In this document: in pieces, positions 15,251-24,240 of the stretch
Layout: each line of letters starts with the position of its first letter
Numbering within the stretch: position 1 is the stretch's first letter
Source of the DNA: Aigarchaeota archaeon
GTDB lineage: Archaea; Thermoproteota; Nitrososphaeria_A; Caldarchaeales; Wolframiiraptoraceae
Reading direction: 5' to 3'
Assembly (NCBI GenBank): GCA_025058515.1
Contig: JANXDW010000024.1
Coordinates: 1 to 32,351 of the forward strand
Length of the DNA stretch: 32,351 nucleotides
Notes under the pieces: generated by a model
The model's input: only the letters and a program-made list of their open reading frames with translations
Told to the model about the DNA's origin: nothing
Database searches by the model: none
Program-made: the position numbers and the translations under genes

Positions 15251-17743
15251 TTAGAAGAATCTCTCTAAGCTTGTGACACCTATAATCTTCTCAAAATCTA
15301 TATCTAGTGCATCGAATACTTGTTCAAATGTTGAGGTTAAGTATTCAACATATTTGTCAACGTCTACGTTTTCTTTTCGTGCAAACTGTAGTGGTGTTAC
15401 ACCATCTCTATCCTTTGTCTTCACATACTCAATTATATCTCCAGAACTTACTTGTATCCCTTTTTGTATTAATTTTTTAGCTGCTTTAACGTGGGGAGGT
15501 GTAGTCTTGACATATCTCTCGACACCTCTCGAGAGCATTATTTTAAATGATAGGTCTTGTAACTCAAATTCACCATTCTTCAATTTTGTATACCATCTTC
15601 TAACGATCTCTTGGATAATCTTCTTAGCATTTTCTATATCTTCCTCATCTTTCACTTCTTTGAGTACCCTGACCATCTCGTCGAAAGCTTCTTTAATAAA
15701 CTTAGGAATATGGCGTTTTTTACCGGTAAGCCCTTTAACATCTACAACTCCTTTATCCGTTACTCCTAGATAATTCTTCTTCCGCATCGAGAATACTATG
15801 TAGCTATATCTTTTATCTATCTCGAGATCTAGTCTTAATTCTCTTCTAGCCCAGTTTACCATCTCATCTATCATCTTCTCATCTCCAGCTTTCAAGAAGA
15901 TTGAGTCAGTATCTCCGTAGACCACCTCGATCCCTAGAGCTCTAGCTCTTGATATTGTCTCTGAGAAAACATATCTAGCTATAGCTGTAGTACTCTCGGC
16001 AACTGGTGGACAGTATAGTGGAAAGCTTTCAAATCCGAATACTCCATATGCTGCATTCAAGAAGACCTTTAAAGCTCTTTGAACAACCGAGTACCATCTC
16101 CTCTGAATATCTGGGATAGACTTATCACTACTAAGTGGTTTATATATTCTCACCCTTATATCTCTCAAGCATCCTATCAACTCGCTCTGTATTCCTTTCT
16201 TCTTACTACATATCCAGTGACTTGTCTCTGGAACTACGTTATCTTCACACTCTCTATGTGGACATCTAACGGTCTCATAACTCAAGTTCCATTCTTTCAA
16301 GATTGAAGGATAGAGAGAAGCAAAGTCTAGAACGATTACATTAAAATGAACTCCTGAGATTGGCTCGACAACTATAGCACCTCTATACTTCTTACCTTCT
16401 ATCACTGGTTTTGTTGAGATAACTCCCTTCTCTTTCATCAATTCATCAGACCTAGGTATGAGGTATCCTCTCTTCCTATGCTCATAGTAGAGGAGGCTTT
16501 TAATCCATCCAGATACACCGTGTCTACAAACATCTTCAACTGGTAATCTACTAATCCGAGAGATAACAATGAGTAGTTTTAAGATAAGATCGTCGTCAAA
16601 TGTTAAGAGTTCATGTACGAGTAGCGCATCGTAGAAACTATATCTTGCTAGTTCACTACTTGTTAACTGGCTTATCGGTTTATCTATCACTATCTTTCCT
16701 TTACCTAATAATGATTGAGCAATCGCTTCTAGAGTATGTTCTCGATACTTGTTATCAAAAGCATATACTTGAACACTCTTGTTATTGAATAATTTGTATA
16801 AGTCTATATGTATTCCTCTCCTTAAAGATGCTCCTTCTCTTCCAAGAGTTATGGGTATCTTGTCCTTAGGGATATTGAGCTGTTCTCCTCTATGTCTTAG
16901 ATAAGGCATATCGAAATCATCACCATTGAATGTAGCAACTATTGGGTATTCTTCTAAGATTTCGTAAACTTTTTTTAACATCTCAACCTCATCTTCAAAG
17001 ATTATCGTCTTGAACTCTTCTGTTACTATATTGTCAAAATTGGGTATCTTCAATAAGTAGACTTCTCTTCTACCATCGCTCCCGATCATAGAGACTGCAA
17101 CTACTTTATCTTTAGCCTTACTCGGAGATGGAACACGAGTAGCTATAGGAGATAGAACTTCGATATCTATCGAGAGATGTTTAAGCTTTGGCTGCTCCTC
17201 CTCCATCAATATTACCCATTCTTCAATTATCTTCTTCTCGTTCTCAGATAAATCATGAAAATATTTCTCAACTATCTTTTTTATTTTCCCTAGGTCTACC
17301 TCAGCTGGGATGAGCCTTCCATCAACCATATAGTATGGGATGCTAGGGATAAGCTTCATATCATAAAGATAACATAGATGATAAGGGATATCTGCCTCCC
17401 ATGCTCTTATCTTTTCTCTGATAGAGCTTGGTGACCCACCAATAGAAAGTGGATCATTTGCTAAGATCTTAGTCATTTCAACTTCTTTATCTCTTAGTAG
17501 GTCGTACTTCTTTTCACTCTCAATCTTAACTACACCTGATAGTTTTAAGTTTTCTACTTCTTGAATGCTTTCACTTACGTAGCAGTATGGTTTATGTCCA
17601 GACTCATCGTAAAATATCTCTACCTTACCACTATCAATATCTAATAGTTTTAAGTAAGCTTTACCTTCTCTTCCATCATAACTACTTCCTAATAGAAAAT
17701 ATGTTTTAAGATTCAAGTGATCGTCGAGGATTGTCTGACCCAT
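15251..17743 (-). CDS. polB1: Family B DNA polymerase, crenarchaeal PolB1 (Dpo1) type
   Basis: At 830 residues it has the complete family B order. Exo I is LSIDIEVLSP, Exo II ATFNGDDFDMPYL, Exo III YSFYDALLV; motif A is DFASLYPSI, motif B KVFLNAAYGVFG, motif C YGDTDSIFL. The exonuclease carboxylates are all present, so proofreading is expected. TFEQVFDALDIDFEKI near the C-terminus and the 'LSYETV' segment after motif A match Sulfolobus Dpo1 as I recall it. A cysteine pair plus one (CPHREC...C) after motif A could bind zinc. The C-terminus VTSLERFF resembles a PCNA-interacting box with the first glutamine replaced. It is the replicative polymerase candidate. Uracil sensing and subunit partners cannot be judged here. 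Confidence 0.93.
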   Translation of the reverse strand: MGQTILDDHLNLKTYFLLGSSYDGREGKAYLKLLDIDSGKVEIFYDESGHKPYCYVSESIQEVENLKLSGVVKIESEKKYDLLRDKEVEMTKILANDPLSIGGSPSSIREKIRAWEADIPYHLCYLYDMKLIPSIPYYMVDGRLIPAEVDLGKIKKIVEKYFHDLSENEKKIIEEWVILMEEEQPKLKHLSIDIEVLSPIATRVPSPSKAKDKVVAVSMIGSDGRREVYLLKIPNFDNIVTEEFKTIIFEDEVEMLKKVYEILEEYPIVATFNGDDFDMPYLRHRGEQLNIPKDKIPITLGREGASLRRGIHIDLYKLFNNKSVQVYAFDNKYREHTLEAIAQSLLGKGKIVIDKPISQLTSSELARYSFYDALLVHELLTFDDDLILKLLIVISRISRLPVEDVCRHGVSGWIKSLLYYEHRKRGYLIPRSDELMKEKGVISTKPVIEGKKYRGAIVVEPISGVHFNVIVLDFASLYPSILKEWNLSYETVRCPHRECEDNVVPETSHWICSKKKGIQSELIGCLRDIRVRIYKPLSSDKSIPDIQRRWYSVVQRALKVFLNAAYGVFGFESFPLYCPPVAESTTAIARYVFSETISRARALGIEVVYGDTDSIFLKAGDEKMIDEMVNWARRELRLDLEIDKRYSYIVFSMRKKNYLGVTDKGVVDVKGLTGKKRHIPKFIKEAFDEMVRVLKEVKDEEDIENAKKIIQEIVRRWYTKLKNGEFELQDLSFKIMLSRGVERYVKTTPPHVKAAKKLIQKGIQVSSGDIIEYVKTKDRDGVTPLQFARKENVDVDKYVEYLTSTFEQVFDALDIDFEKIIGVTSLERFF

Positions 17744-18069
17744 CCCATGCTTATCTATAACATCTCTTACTTATTTCTTTTACAATATTGTTATAAGTAG
17801 GGTATGTTATCTAGAAGATTTTCACAATTAAAGAGGAATAAGCAAGTTCTCAAGCTTTGACCATCTTTATAAGATGAAATTTACGAATCGAGAAGAGGTT
17901 TCTTTAACCCCTCATTTATAATTTCAATTTTCAGATTCGCAGTAGAATTTAAAAGTCTGAAAGAGCCTACCCATTACATTGGCCAAAAATACTAGTATTC
18001 TCTACTCTCCAAAATCTAGGAAAAGAATAAAAATAATTTAATAATAAGTTTCTAAAGAATCTCTATAAA
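17744..18069. other. Intergenic region between polB1 and the phosphatase gene
   Basis: About 325 AT-rich bases with divergent promoters expected at both ends. On plus, AATAATTTAATAATAAG (~18032-18048) is a TATA-like box about 28 nt before the GTG at 18070. A weak 6-base inverted match (CGAATC near 17885, GATTCG near 17933) was seen, but no convincing hairpin, C/D-box RNA, repeat or ORF. Confidence 0.35.
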
Positions 18070-18606
18070 GTGAATTTCAATATGGTATCTTTCTCAAATG
18101 ATTTCTCGATGAATTTTGTAGGAGACTTATTTAGGAGGATAAGATCTATGGTTGAAGATACCCCATATAGGTTTAGCTGGATAGATGAGAATGTTGCAGG
18201 ATGTGGGAGACCGATGAGCTCCGACCAAGTTAAATGGGTGAAAGATAGAGGAATAACAATGATAATATCTTTAACTGAATCTCAGCTACCCAGTGAGTGG
18301 ATAGAGCCTCTAAACTTAAAATACTTACATTTTCCTTTAAGAGATCACTCAACTCCAGATCCAGAAGTGATAAAGAAGATCGTAGAAGAGATATTGAAAG
18401 AAGTGAATAATGGTGGTAGAGTTTTGGTACACTGTGCAGCAGGTTTGGGGAGAACAGGTGTTGTGCTTGCCTCCTACCTCATTGTTAAGAAGAAGATTCC
18501 ACCTGAGGAGGGGATAAAGATCGTTAGAAAGATGAGACCTGGATCGATAGAACCTCATCAAGAAAAATCGATCTATGAATTTTATAGAAGAATCTCTGAA
18601 GAATGA
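18070..18606 (+). CDS. Dual-specificity/tyrosine protein phosphatase
   Basis: The signature loop VHCAAGLGRTGVVLASYL contains the nucleophile C122 and R128 (H-C-x5-R-T). D92 in LRDHSTPDPEV is the expected general acid. The domain is ~150 residues, as in archaeal DSP/PTP proteins, and the N-terminal ~35 residues are an extension. The track start is GTG 18070, near the predicted transcript start; an in-frame ATG is five codons on. It removes phosphate from tyrosine and possibly serine/threonine on proteins. The gene ends 15 nt from the convergent hel308 stop. Its location among replication genes may be incidental. Confidence 0.88.
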   Translation: MNFNMVSFSNDFSMNFVGDLFRRIRSMVEDTPYRFSWIDENVAGCGRPMSSDQVKWVKDRGITMIISLTESQLPSEWIEPLNLKYLHFPLRDHSTPDPEVIKKIVEEILKEVNNGGRVLVHCAAGLGRTGVVLASYLIVKKKIPPEEGIKIVRKMRPGSIEPHQEKSIYEFYRRISEE

Positions 18607-18621
18607 TTATCTACTTTATTC

Positions 18622-20757
18622 TCAAAGCTGTTCTACTATCTTCTCTGCTGTACTTCTTCCTATACCTAGAACTCTGACGAGATCATCTAATGTTGCACTT
18701 CGAAGCTTCTCTAGTGAAGTGTATCCAGCTCTGTATAATGCTCTAGCCCTTACTCTACCTATACCCTTCAACCTTGTAAGAGGTATTAACTCTTCTCTAA
18801 CACCATACCTTATCCTTTCACTAAGTCTCTCGAATAATGTAACGTAATCAAGGTAACCAGCAACCTTTGAGATCTGTGAAGCAGAGTAAGCAATCCACTC
18901 AGATGCTTCTCTTAAAGCAAACAGATCTCCCGGTTGTACTCCGAATCTATCATATAATTCTGCTTCACTAACTTCTTCGATCCAAGCTTCAAGCACCATG
19001 GCGAGCCTCAGAGCTTCAATATATTCTTCGTATCCTTGATCTTCAGGATCTGGAATAGGGATCACCATCCCCTTCTTCTCCTTCTCTAATCGTTCTTCTA
19101 GCATGTAGGGGCTCAGCCTCTTCATAGGTATCTTAGGAACTTCAGGGGTTGAAGTAATTAAATGTAATAATCCGAGTGTACTTGGAGAGGTCAAAGTCCT
19201 CGATAAGTTTTCAAGTAGGATGTTAGCGGTAAGTGGGTCGATGTATAATTGTGCTACTCTTACTCCAAGCCTCGTTGCTTTTAGCGTTTGTCCATTAATC
19301 TCGATGAACCCACTCGATTTCAAGAATCTCAAGATCACGTTGATCTTATCCTTGATCACTGATGCACCATATAGATTTCCCAGATAGGTATCTTCAAAAA
19401 ACTTGATCAAGCTCTTGATACTATCAACTTCAGCTGAAGATATTATAGCTAGAACATGTGTTCTTAAGTGTTTTTCTGAACCTAGTCTTGAAGTAATCTT
19501 CTCTAGTTCTCCATTGATGTATTCTTCTAAGATGTATTCTTTCTCTTCATTTGTTCTAGAGATCGTTATTGCATAGCCTACATTATCATAAATAGGTCTG
19601 CCAGCTCTTCCACAGAATTGTTTATACTCTATTACAGGTATCTTTTGGTATCCGTATCCAGGGATATATCTCTTGACTTCTGTTATCAAGACGAGCCTAG
19701 CTGGGAGATTTACTCCAGCGGCTAATGTTGGAGTAGAAACAACTGTCTTCAGTATTCTAGACCTAAAAGCTTCCTCAACTATTCTTCGGTGATGATATGA
19801 TAATCCAGCATGATGAAATGCTACACCTACCTCCACGAGTTTTGCTAAGTTTTCTGTAAAACTACTCCTTTCTTCTACTAATAGTTCTCTAGCGTACTCG
19901 CTTAGTCTTTCTCTATCTTCCCAACTTAAAGTATCTAACCTCTCACTAAGTGCTTGAGCTATCTTGAGAGCATAATCTTCAGCCTTCTTCCTTGTTGATG
20001 CAAAGACTAACGCCTGCCCTCCTTCTTCAATAATATTCAAAACTGCATTAACTACAAGATTCTTATTCAGCATTTTCAGCTCTTTTCTCTCACCATCTTT
20101 AAACTCTATCTCGAGGTCTTTCAAGATTCCTTCTTTTAATGGTACAGGTCTCCAATCAGATTGAATAACTTCTGCTTTTAGCCATCTTCCTAGATCATGA
20201 GCATTACTTATAGTTGCACTGAGACCTATATATTGAGCTCTAGGAATAATCTTGGTGAGCCTAGTGATAACCATCTCAAGAGCAGGACCACGTTCACTAT
20301 CGCTTATCAGATGTAGCTCATCAAGAACTACTAGAGTAATATCTCTTATCCAAGGAGCTCCATGCCTCAGCAAGCTATCAGTTTTTTCATTTGTAGAAAC
20401 TATGATATCGAATGCTTTAAGCCATGGATCTGATGAATCGTAGTCGCCCGTTGATATAGCTACTTTAAATCTAGTATTTGAGCAGAGTATCTCATCTATC
20501 TCTACCACCTTCTCAGATGCTAATGCTCTTAGAGGGACGAGATAAAGTACTTTACCACCTCTTGTGAGATGGATCGAGGCAGCTAGTAAAGCTATAAGAG
20601 TCTTGCCAGAAGCTGTAGGGGTTGAGAGTATTATATTCTTACCTTCTAAAACACCTGCTTTAACAGCTTCTACTTGAGGTGGATATAGTTCTCTAATATT
20701 CTTCTTTTGAAGATTCGTGATAACATATCTTGGTACTGGAAGCTCTTCGATATTCAA
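18622..20757 (-). CDS. hel308: Hel308 (Hjm) superfamily 2 DNA helicase
   Basis: A 711-residue Ski2-like helicase: Walker A STPTASGKT, motif II DELHLISD (DELH), motif III LSATISN, motif VI QFCGRAGRP. A winged-helix and ratchet domain follow, and the C-terminal helix-hairpin-helix LKGIGRVRARALYRAGYTSL, then LGIGRSTAEKIVEQL. The length and domain order equal archaeal Hel308, which unwinds lagging strands at stalled forks and works with Hjc and PCNA. The start is TTG 20757 (MNIEELPVP); no ATG precedes the first conserved segment. It lies ~90 nt downstream of mcm on the same strand and may be read with it. Confidence 0.94.
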   Translation of the reverse strand: MNIEELPVPRYVITNLQKKNIRELYPPQVEAVKAGVLEGKNIILSTPTASGKTLIALLAASIHLTRGGKVLYLVPLRALASEKVVEIDEILCSNTRFKVAISTGDYDSSDPWLKAFDIIVSTNEKTDSLLRHGAPWIRDITLVVLDELHLISDSERGPALEMVITRLTKIIPRAQYIGLSATISNAHDLGRWLKAEVIQSDWRPVPLKEGILKDLEIEFKDGERKELKMLNKNLVVNAVLNIIEEGGQALVFASTRKKAEDYALKIAQALSERLDTLSWEDRERLSEYARELLVEERSSFTENLAKLVEVGVAFHHAGLSYHHRRIVEEAFRSRILKTVVSTPTLAAGVNLPARLVLITEVKRYIPGYGYQKIPVIEYKQFCGRAGRPIYDNVGYAITISRTNEEKEYILEEYINGELEKITSRLGSEKHLRTHVLAIISSAEVDSIKSLIKFFEDTYLGNLYGASVIKDKINVILRFLKSSGFIEINGQTLKATRLGVRVAQLYIDPLTANILLENLSRTLTSPSTLGLLHLITSTPEVPKIPMKRLSPYMLEERLEKEKKGMVIPIPDPEDQGYEEYIEALRLAMVLEAWIEEVSEAELYDRFGVQPGDLFALREASEWIAYSASQISKVAGYLDYVTLFERLSERIRYGVREELIPLTRLKGIGRVRARALYRAGYTSLEKLRSATLDDLVRVLGIGRSTAEKIVEQL

Positions 20758-20844
20758 GCTACTTCAACCTAACTACAAGATTCAATATAGTCACTAACTC
20801 TCTAATCAGGGTGGGAGAGATTATGGTATGAGGATACTTCCTGC

Positions 20845-22866
20845 TCATACTAGCCTATATACTCCAGGTTTAGGCGTATATAGTTTACCATCACTCAAGA
20901 GCCGGTTCAACAGCATCTTTATCTCTTGATCATCTATTCCTTGTTCTCTCAAAGCTTCTCTAAGTTCAGCATCTTCAACATACCCCTTCTTTTCTTGAAT
21001 CTCACTTATTATCTTTAAGACCATAGCGAATTTATCTCTAATACTTTTAGGTTTTCCAGTTAATATTACGTCTATATCTAGTTTACCTGTTTCTATATCT
21101 ATACCAACCTCGGATAGACTCCGCTTCATTAACTCGATTACATCCAAGACATCTTCTTCTGTTACATATTCTCTTAATGCAGCTCTCGCTCTAGCTTCAG
21201 CTAATCTTATCAAAGACTCAAGTTGTCGAGCTGTAATAGTTATCGTAGAGGTCTGTTGATAAAGACTCCTCATCTGAAGATAGAAGTTTTCTATTAATTT
21301 AGCTGCTCTTGCAGTTAGCTCAGGCTGAATCCTCTTAGCGTAAGAGATGTATTTTCTTAAGATCTCAGGTTTTAAAGGTGGCTCTGCAGGTGGTACAGCC
21401 CTACTTTGAAGACTTAGAATATGTGAAGCGATCTTCTGATCTTGTTCGGGTACAGGCTCGTCTCTCAATACGAATATCAAGTCGAATCTTGAGAGGATAG
21501 TTATTGGAAGATTTACATTGACAGTGAATGATTCGTAGGGATTGTATCTTCCAAGTTCTGGGTTTGCGGCAGCAAGTATAGAAGTCCTAGCATTTAGTGT
21601 TGCAACTATACCTCCTTTTGCTATGCTAACTGTTTGCTGAGCCATCGCTTCATGGATTGCAACCCTATCTTCAGGTCTCATCTTATCGATCTCATCTATA
21701 CTGCACAAGCCCATATCCGCTAACACTAATGCTCCAGCTTCCAAGATCATGTTTCCTCCCTTATCTCTAACAACAGCCGCCGTTAATCCTGCAGCAGTAG
21801 ACCCTCTACCAGAAGTGTATATACCTCTAGGAGCGATCTGAGCTGCATACCTAAGTAATTGACTCTTCCCAGTTCCAGGATCTCCTACAAGTAGGACATG
21901 AATATCTCCTCTTACTTTTACACCATCAGGGAATTGTTTTGTTCTTCCACCTAAGAGTAAGAGCATGATCGCTTTCTTTATATGCTCTAGTCCATGTATA
22001 GATGGTGCAATACTATCAATAAGTTTCTGATATATATCTGGGCTGCTCGCCATCTCCCTAAACATCTTCTCTTCTTCAAGAGTTATCTGAAGAGCTTCAG
22101 GTTCTTTACTCGCCGTCTCTATGCTAACGGCTTCTAGATATAGCTTAGAAGTTTTTAATGGAGCTTCACCAGTCTTCTCTTGTACTGCGTAAAGTATACC
22201 TGTAACTATTACTCTATCTCCTGGTCTAGCTCTATCAACGAGATCTCCTCTAAGACCGATATCAATACTTCTCGGAAGCTGACCTGGAGGAAGATCTTCA
22301 GGCTTCTCTTGAACTCCTATTATCTGGTAATCGTAGTATTCGCTCTTCTCTTCTACGAGGTCGAACTTCTGTCTTCTCCCTCTACACTTTATGCTGATAC
22401 ATGACTCTGGAAGTACTAGTCTCTGACCATCCTGAGGTATGGTCTGCTCACTACCACATGATCTACATCTAAATACAGCTGTCTTGATAATAGGCTTAAC
22501 TGCGCTGGCTCTAACGATTAAGCCATCTACTGCAATAAGTTTCTTGAGATGAGATGCTCTAATCTCTCTTATTAGCTTGATCTCGGGTAGATTGTAGATC
22601 CTCACCTTGAATTCTTTGGTCTCAGCTGCGTAGGCTGGATCTTCTATCCTCAACTGTTCCCAAGCCGCCTTCTCTAGTAATGGAAAATACTTCAAGGGTT
22701 CATCTACTAGTAGATGGCTTAATTCTTCATCGAAGACGATTAGATCGTTAAAGTCTAAGGGTATACTGGATAACCTCTGGGCAGCAGATCTAGCGATTAG
22801 CGATCTGTACTTCTCTTGTTTGAAGAACTCAGCTATCCTATCTTCGACATGAGGTTTACCGCTCAT
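20845..22866 (-). CDS. mcm: Replicative DNA helicase MCM
   Basis: The N-terminal DNA-binding domain contains a zinc-ribbon-like set of cysteines (CRSCGS, then CISIKC). The AAA+ core has Walker A GDPGTGKSQLLRYAA, the GRGSTAAGLTAAVVRD sensor/helix-2 insert, Walker B LADMGLCSIDEIDKM, sensor 1 AAANPELGRYNP and the arginine finger SRFDLIFVLRD. A winged-helix domain ends the protein. The ORF track begins at 22905, but GGAGGAGG lies six bases before the ATG at 22866 (MSGKPHVED), which I take as the start. An ATG at 22872 overlaps the gins23 stop as ATGA. Translation is thus coupled to gins23. It forms the archaeal CMG-like helicase with GINS and GAN/Cdc45. Confidence 0.95.
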   Translation of the reverse strand: MSGKPHVEDRIAEFFKQEKYRSLIARSAAQRLSSIPLDFNDLIVFDEELSHLLVDEPLKYFPLLEKAAWEQLRIEDPAYAAETKEFKVRIYNLPEIKLIREIRASHLKKLIAVDGLIVRASAVKPIIKTAVFRCRSCGSEQTIPQDGQRLVLPESCISIKCRGRRQKFDLVEEKSEYYDYQIIGVQEKPEDLPPGQLPRSIDIGLRGDLVDRARPGDRVIVTGILYAVQEKTGEAPLKTSKLYLEAVSIETASKEPEALQITLEEEKMFREMASSPDIYQKLIDSIAPSIHGLEHIKKAIMLLLLGGRTKQFPDGVKVRGDIHVLLVGDPGTGKSQLLRYAAQIAPRGIYTSGRGSTAAGLTAAVVRDKGGNMILEAGALVLADMGLCSIDEIDKMRPEDRVAIHEAMAQQTVSIAKGGIVATLNARTSILAAANPELGRYNPYESFTVNVNLPITILSRFDLIFVLRDEPVPEQDQKIASHILSLQSRAVPPAEPPLKPEILRKYISYAKRIQPELTARAAKLIENFYLQMRSLYQQTSTITITARQLESLIRLAEARARAALREYVTEEDVLDVIELMKRSLSEVGIDIETGKLDIDVILTGKPKSIRDKFAMVLKIISEIQEKKGYVEDAELREALREQGIDDQEIKMLLNRLLSDGKLYTPKPGVYRLV

Positions 22867-22868
22867 CT

Positions 22869-23399
22869 TCATCCTCCTCCAGTCGGAGTAACATATCTCA
22901 ACCAAGCATCTATTAGGTTCTTCACAGCTTTGTAGAGAGCTTCTTCTTCTCTACTCAAGTTTTCAACCAAACTTACATCAACCCTCTTTGCAGCAAAACC
23001 TAAGATCTTATGCATCCTCAGAGAGATTATATCCACTACAATACTTCTCAAAGTAGAGTCAAGCTTCGCTTCTTCTTCCTTAATCATTAGATAGAAGTAT
23101 CTAGGTACTTCTTGTAGTTCTCCTGGATTGTTCTTCTCCTTCCACTCCAACTGTACTAAGCTCTTCATATCTAATGTTCTCTCTCCATACTCGATTACTC
23201 CTGCTTCATGTAGTCTTGAAGCAGCCCACTTTGCTACAGATAAAACTGTCCCCTTTCTTAGATTCTCAAATACTTGACCAGGTAAGACTAGCCTCTGAAT
23301 ATCTCTCGTCAAGGTTACCTTCTTCTCAGAATTTTCATACTCTACCTCAATTGTCTTAAGTAGCTTCTTAAATTCTTCAACGACAGCTTCTATGCTCAT
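22869..23399 (-). CDS. gins23: GINS complex subunit, Gins23 type
   Basis: A 176-residue protein with a small beta domain first (VTLTRDIQRLVLPGQVFENLRKGTVLSVAKWAASRLHEAG) and an alpha-helical domain after it (EEEAKLDSTLRSIVVDII to the end). This B-then-A order is that of Gins23; the reverse order marks Gins51. The segment 'P-x-W/K-x-A-x-x-L' after the strands is the family hallmark. Immediate overlap with mcm (stop TGA within the ATGA of the downstream start region) is the conserved crenarchaeal gins23-mcm arrangement. The protein ends in Pro-Thr-Gly-Gly-Gly, where the DNA doubles as the ribosome binding site for mcm. Confidence 0.85.
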   Translation of the reverse strand: MSIEAVVEEFKKLLKTIEVEYENSEKKVTLTRDIQRLVLPGQVFENLRKGTVLSVAKWAASRLHEAGVIEYGERTLDMKSLVQLEWKEKNNPGELQEVPRYFYLMIKEEEAKLDSTLRSIVVDIISLRMHKILGFAAKRVDVSLVENLSREEEALYKAVKNLIDAWLRYVTPTGGG

Positions 23400-23535
23400 C
23401 TTCTCTAATACTAGAGATATATACAGTTGAATTTATCTAAGAAAGACTCCCCTGAAAGTGGAGTAGACCTAAATATTCTCTCTAAATATACATGGAAAAG
23501 ACATAATAAATTTGGAGGAAAACGTAAAGTTAAGC

Positions 23536-23546
23536 AAAAATATAAC
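23536..23546 (+). promoter_or_regulatory. TATA-like box for tRNA-Gly
   Basis: AAAAATATAAC is centred ~23542, 24 nt before the first base of the tRNA, the normal distance for an archaeal promoter. Confidence 0.5.
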
Positions 23547-23565
23547 CTTAAACTTATATTAAGTG

Positions 23566-23658
23566 GCGGCCGTCGTCTAGTCTGGAAGGACACTGGCCTT
23601 CCGCAGTCAATCTTCTGGAGAAAGCCAGTGGTCGCGGGTTCAAATCCCGCCGGCCGCA
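23566..23658 (+). tRNA. tRNA-Gly(UCC) with a 19-nt intron
   Basis: The acceptor stem is GCGGCCG (23566-23572) with CGGCCGC (23651-23657), discriminator A at 23658, and no encoded CCA. The D stem is GTCT with GGAC and the loop holds GG. The anticodon stem is CTGGC (23593-23597) with GCCAG (23624-23628). The T arm is GCGGG-TTCAAAT-CCCGC (23634-23650). The anticodon loop begins CTTCC, giving anticodon UCC for glycine. The loop is 26 nt in place of 7, implying a 19-nt intron. The spliced molecule is 74 nt with every arm perfect. Confidence 0.95.
23604..23622 (+). other. tRNA intron in the anticodon loop
   Basis: The canonical 37/38 position gives an intron starting CAGTC and ending GAGAA (19 nt), leaving loop CTTCCGA. 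Shifting one base left (23603-23621) leaves CTTCCAA, the more common glycine loop. TTCC can pair with GGAG (four pairs, one G-U), leaving an AAA bulge on the 3' side, and CAG pairs with CTG inside the intron: a relaxed bulge-helix-bulge for the splicing endonuclease. The exact register is not settled. Confidence 0.7.
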
Positions 23659-23804
23659 TACCTATTCTAAACACAATCACACTACACCAAATTATTCATG
23701 CCACCGTAAATTCTAGATAACGACTCTACAATAGAAAGATAAATATAATGAGAATGGCTAGTTATAATTGCTGATGGCCATGGTGCTGGGATCTTCTCTA
23801 AAGG

Positions 23805-24170
23805 ATGGATCTTGCAAAATTAGGTGTACTACTTATTGGTATAGCATTAATTATCATAGCCTCTGTTTTTCTCCATTTCTATGTAACCTACCTCAGTAAG
23901 ACTTTTCAAACCTCCTATATGGTAAGACCTTTTACATCACACTGTTCTTTCAGTAGAGTAATAATTATTGAAGCCCACCAAGAATTAAGAGATATAAGAG
24001 TATTTGATAACAGCTCAAATCTCATTTGCTCATTCGATAAGATAGTAAAGAACTCTGAAGAAATGTGTAATGTTAAGTATTATGGAGTATACATGGTTCA
24101 ACATACTGAATTCAAAGATGTTGTAGAATGCTCAATACCAGTAGTAACCGAGCCTAGGTCAGTCGATTAG
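23805..24170 (+). CDS. Hypothetical small membrane protein
   Basis: The family is not recognised. The 121-residue protein starts with one strong membrane segment (LGVLLIGIALIIIASVFLHFYV) and continues with an ~85-residue domain that is probably external, containing four cysteines (HCSFS, LICSF, MCNVK, ECSIP) that could pair in disulphides. Predicted strands alternate (VIIIEAHQE, GVYMVQH). It lies between tRNA-Gly and the PadR-ABC operon on the same strand. Start ATG 23805 has AAAGG directly before it. Codon use looks like the neighbours. Confidence 0.55.
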   Translation: MDLAKLGVLLIGIALIIIASVFLHFYVTYLSKTFQTSYMVRPFTSHCSFSRVIIIEAHQELRDIRVFDNSSNLICSFDKIVKNSEEMCNVKYYGVYMVQHTEFKDVVECSIPVVTEPRSVD

Positions 24171-24213
24171 AAAAACTTAATCTCGATTTATCTAGATCTT
24201 GTAGGAGTAGTAT

Positions 24214-24240
24214 CTTTAAATATATCGATGATGATATCGA
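24214..24240 (+). promoter_or_regulatory. TATA-like box and inverted repeat before the PadR gene
   Basis: TTTAAATATATC (24214-24225) is a TATA-like box. TCGAT (24225-24229) and ATCGA (24236-24240) are exact inverted repeats with 6 nt between, placed just downstream of the TATA box. PadR regulators usually bind such palindromes in their own promoters. The TATA position predicts a transcript start near 24245, favouring the ATG at 24252 over the one at 24228. Confidence 0.35.

Noticed and set aside
23446-23464. Small hairpin ACTCC-N9-GGAGT in the gins23 leader
   Set aside because: Only five base pairs with a nine-base loop and no adjoining structure; too weak to call a regulatory RNA.
23411-23720. 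ORFs on both strands across the tRNA, one with a peptide starting RPAGFEPATTGF
   Set aside because: The minus-strand frame is a translation of tRNA-Gly. The RPAGFEPATxG string is a well-known spurious product of translated tRNA T-arms, so neither frame is a gene.
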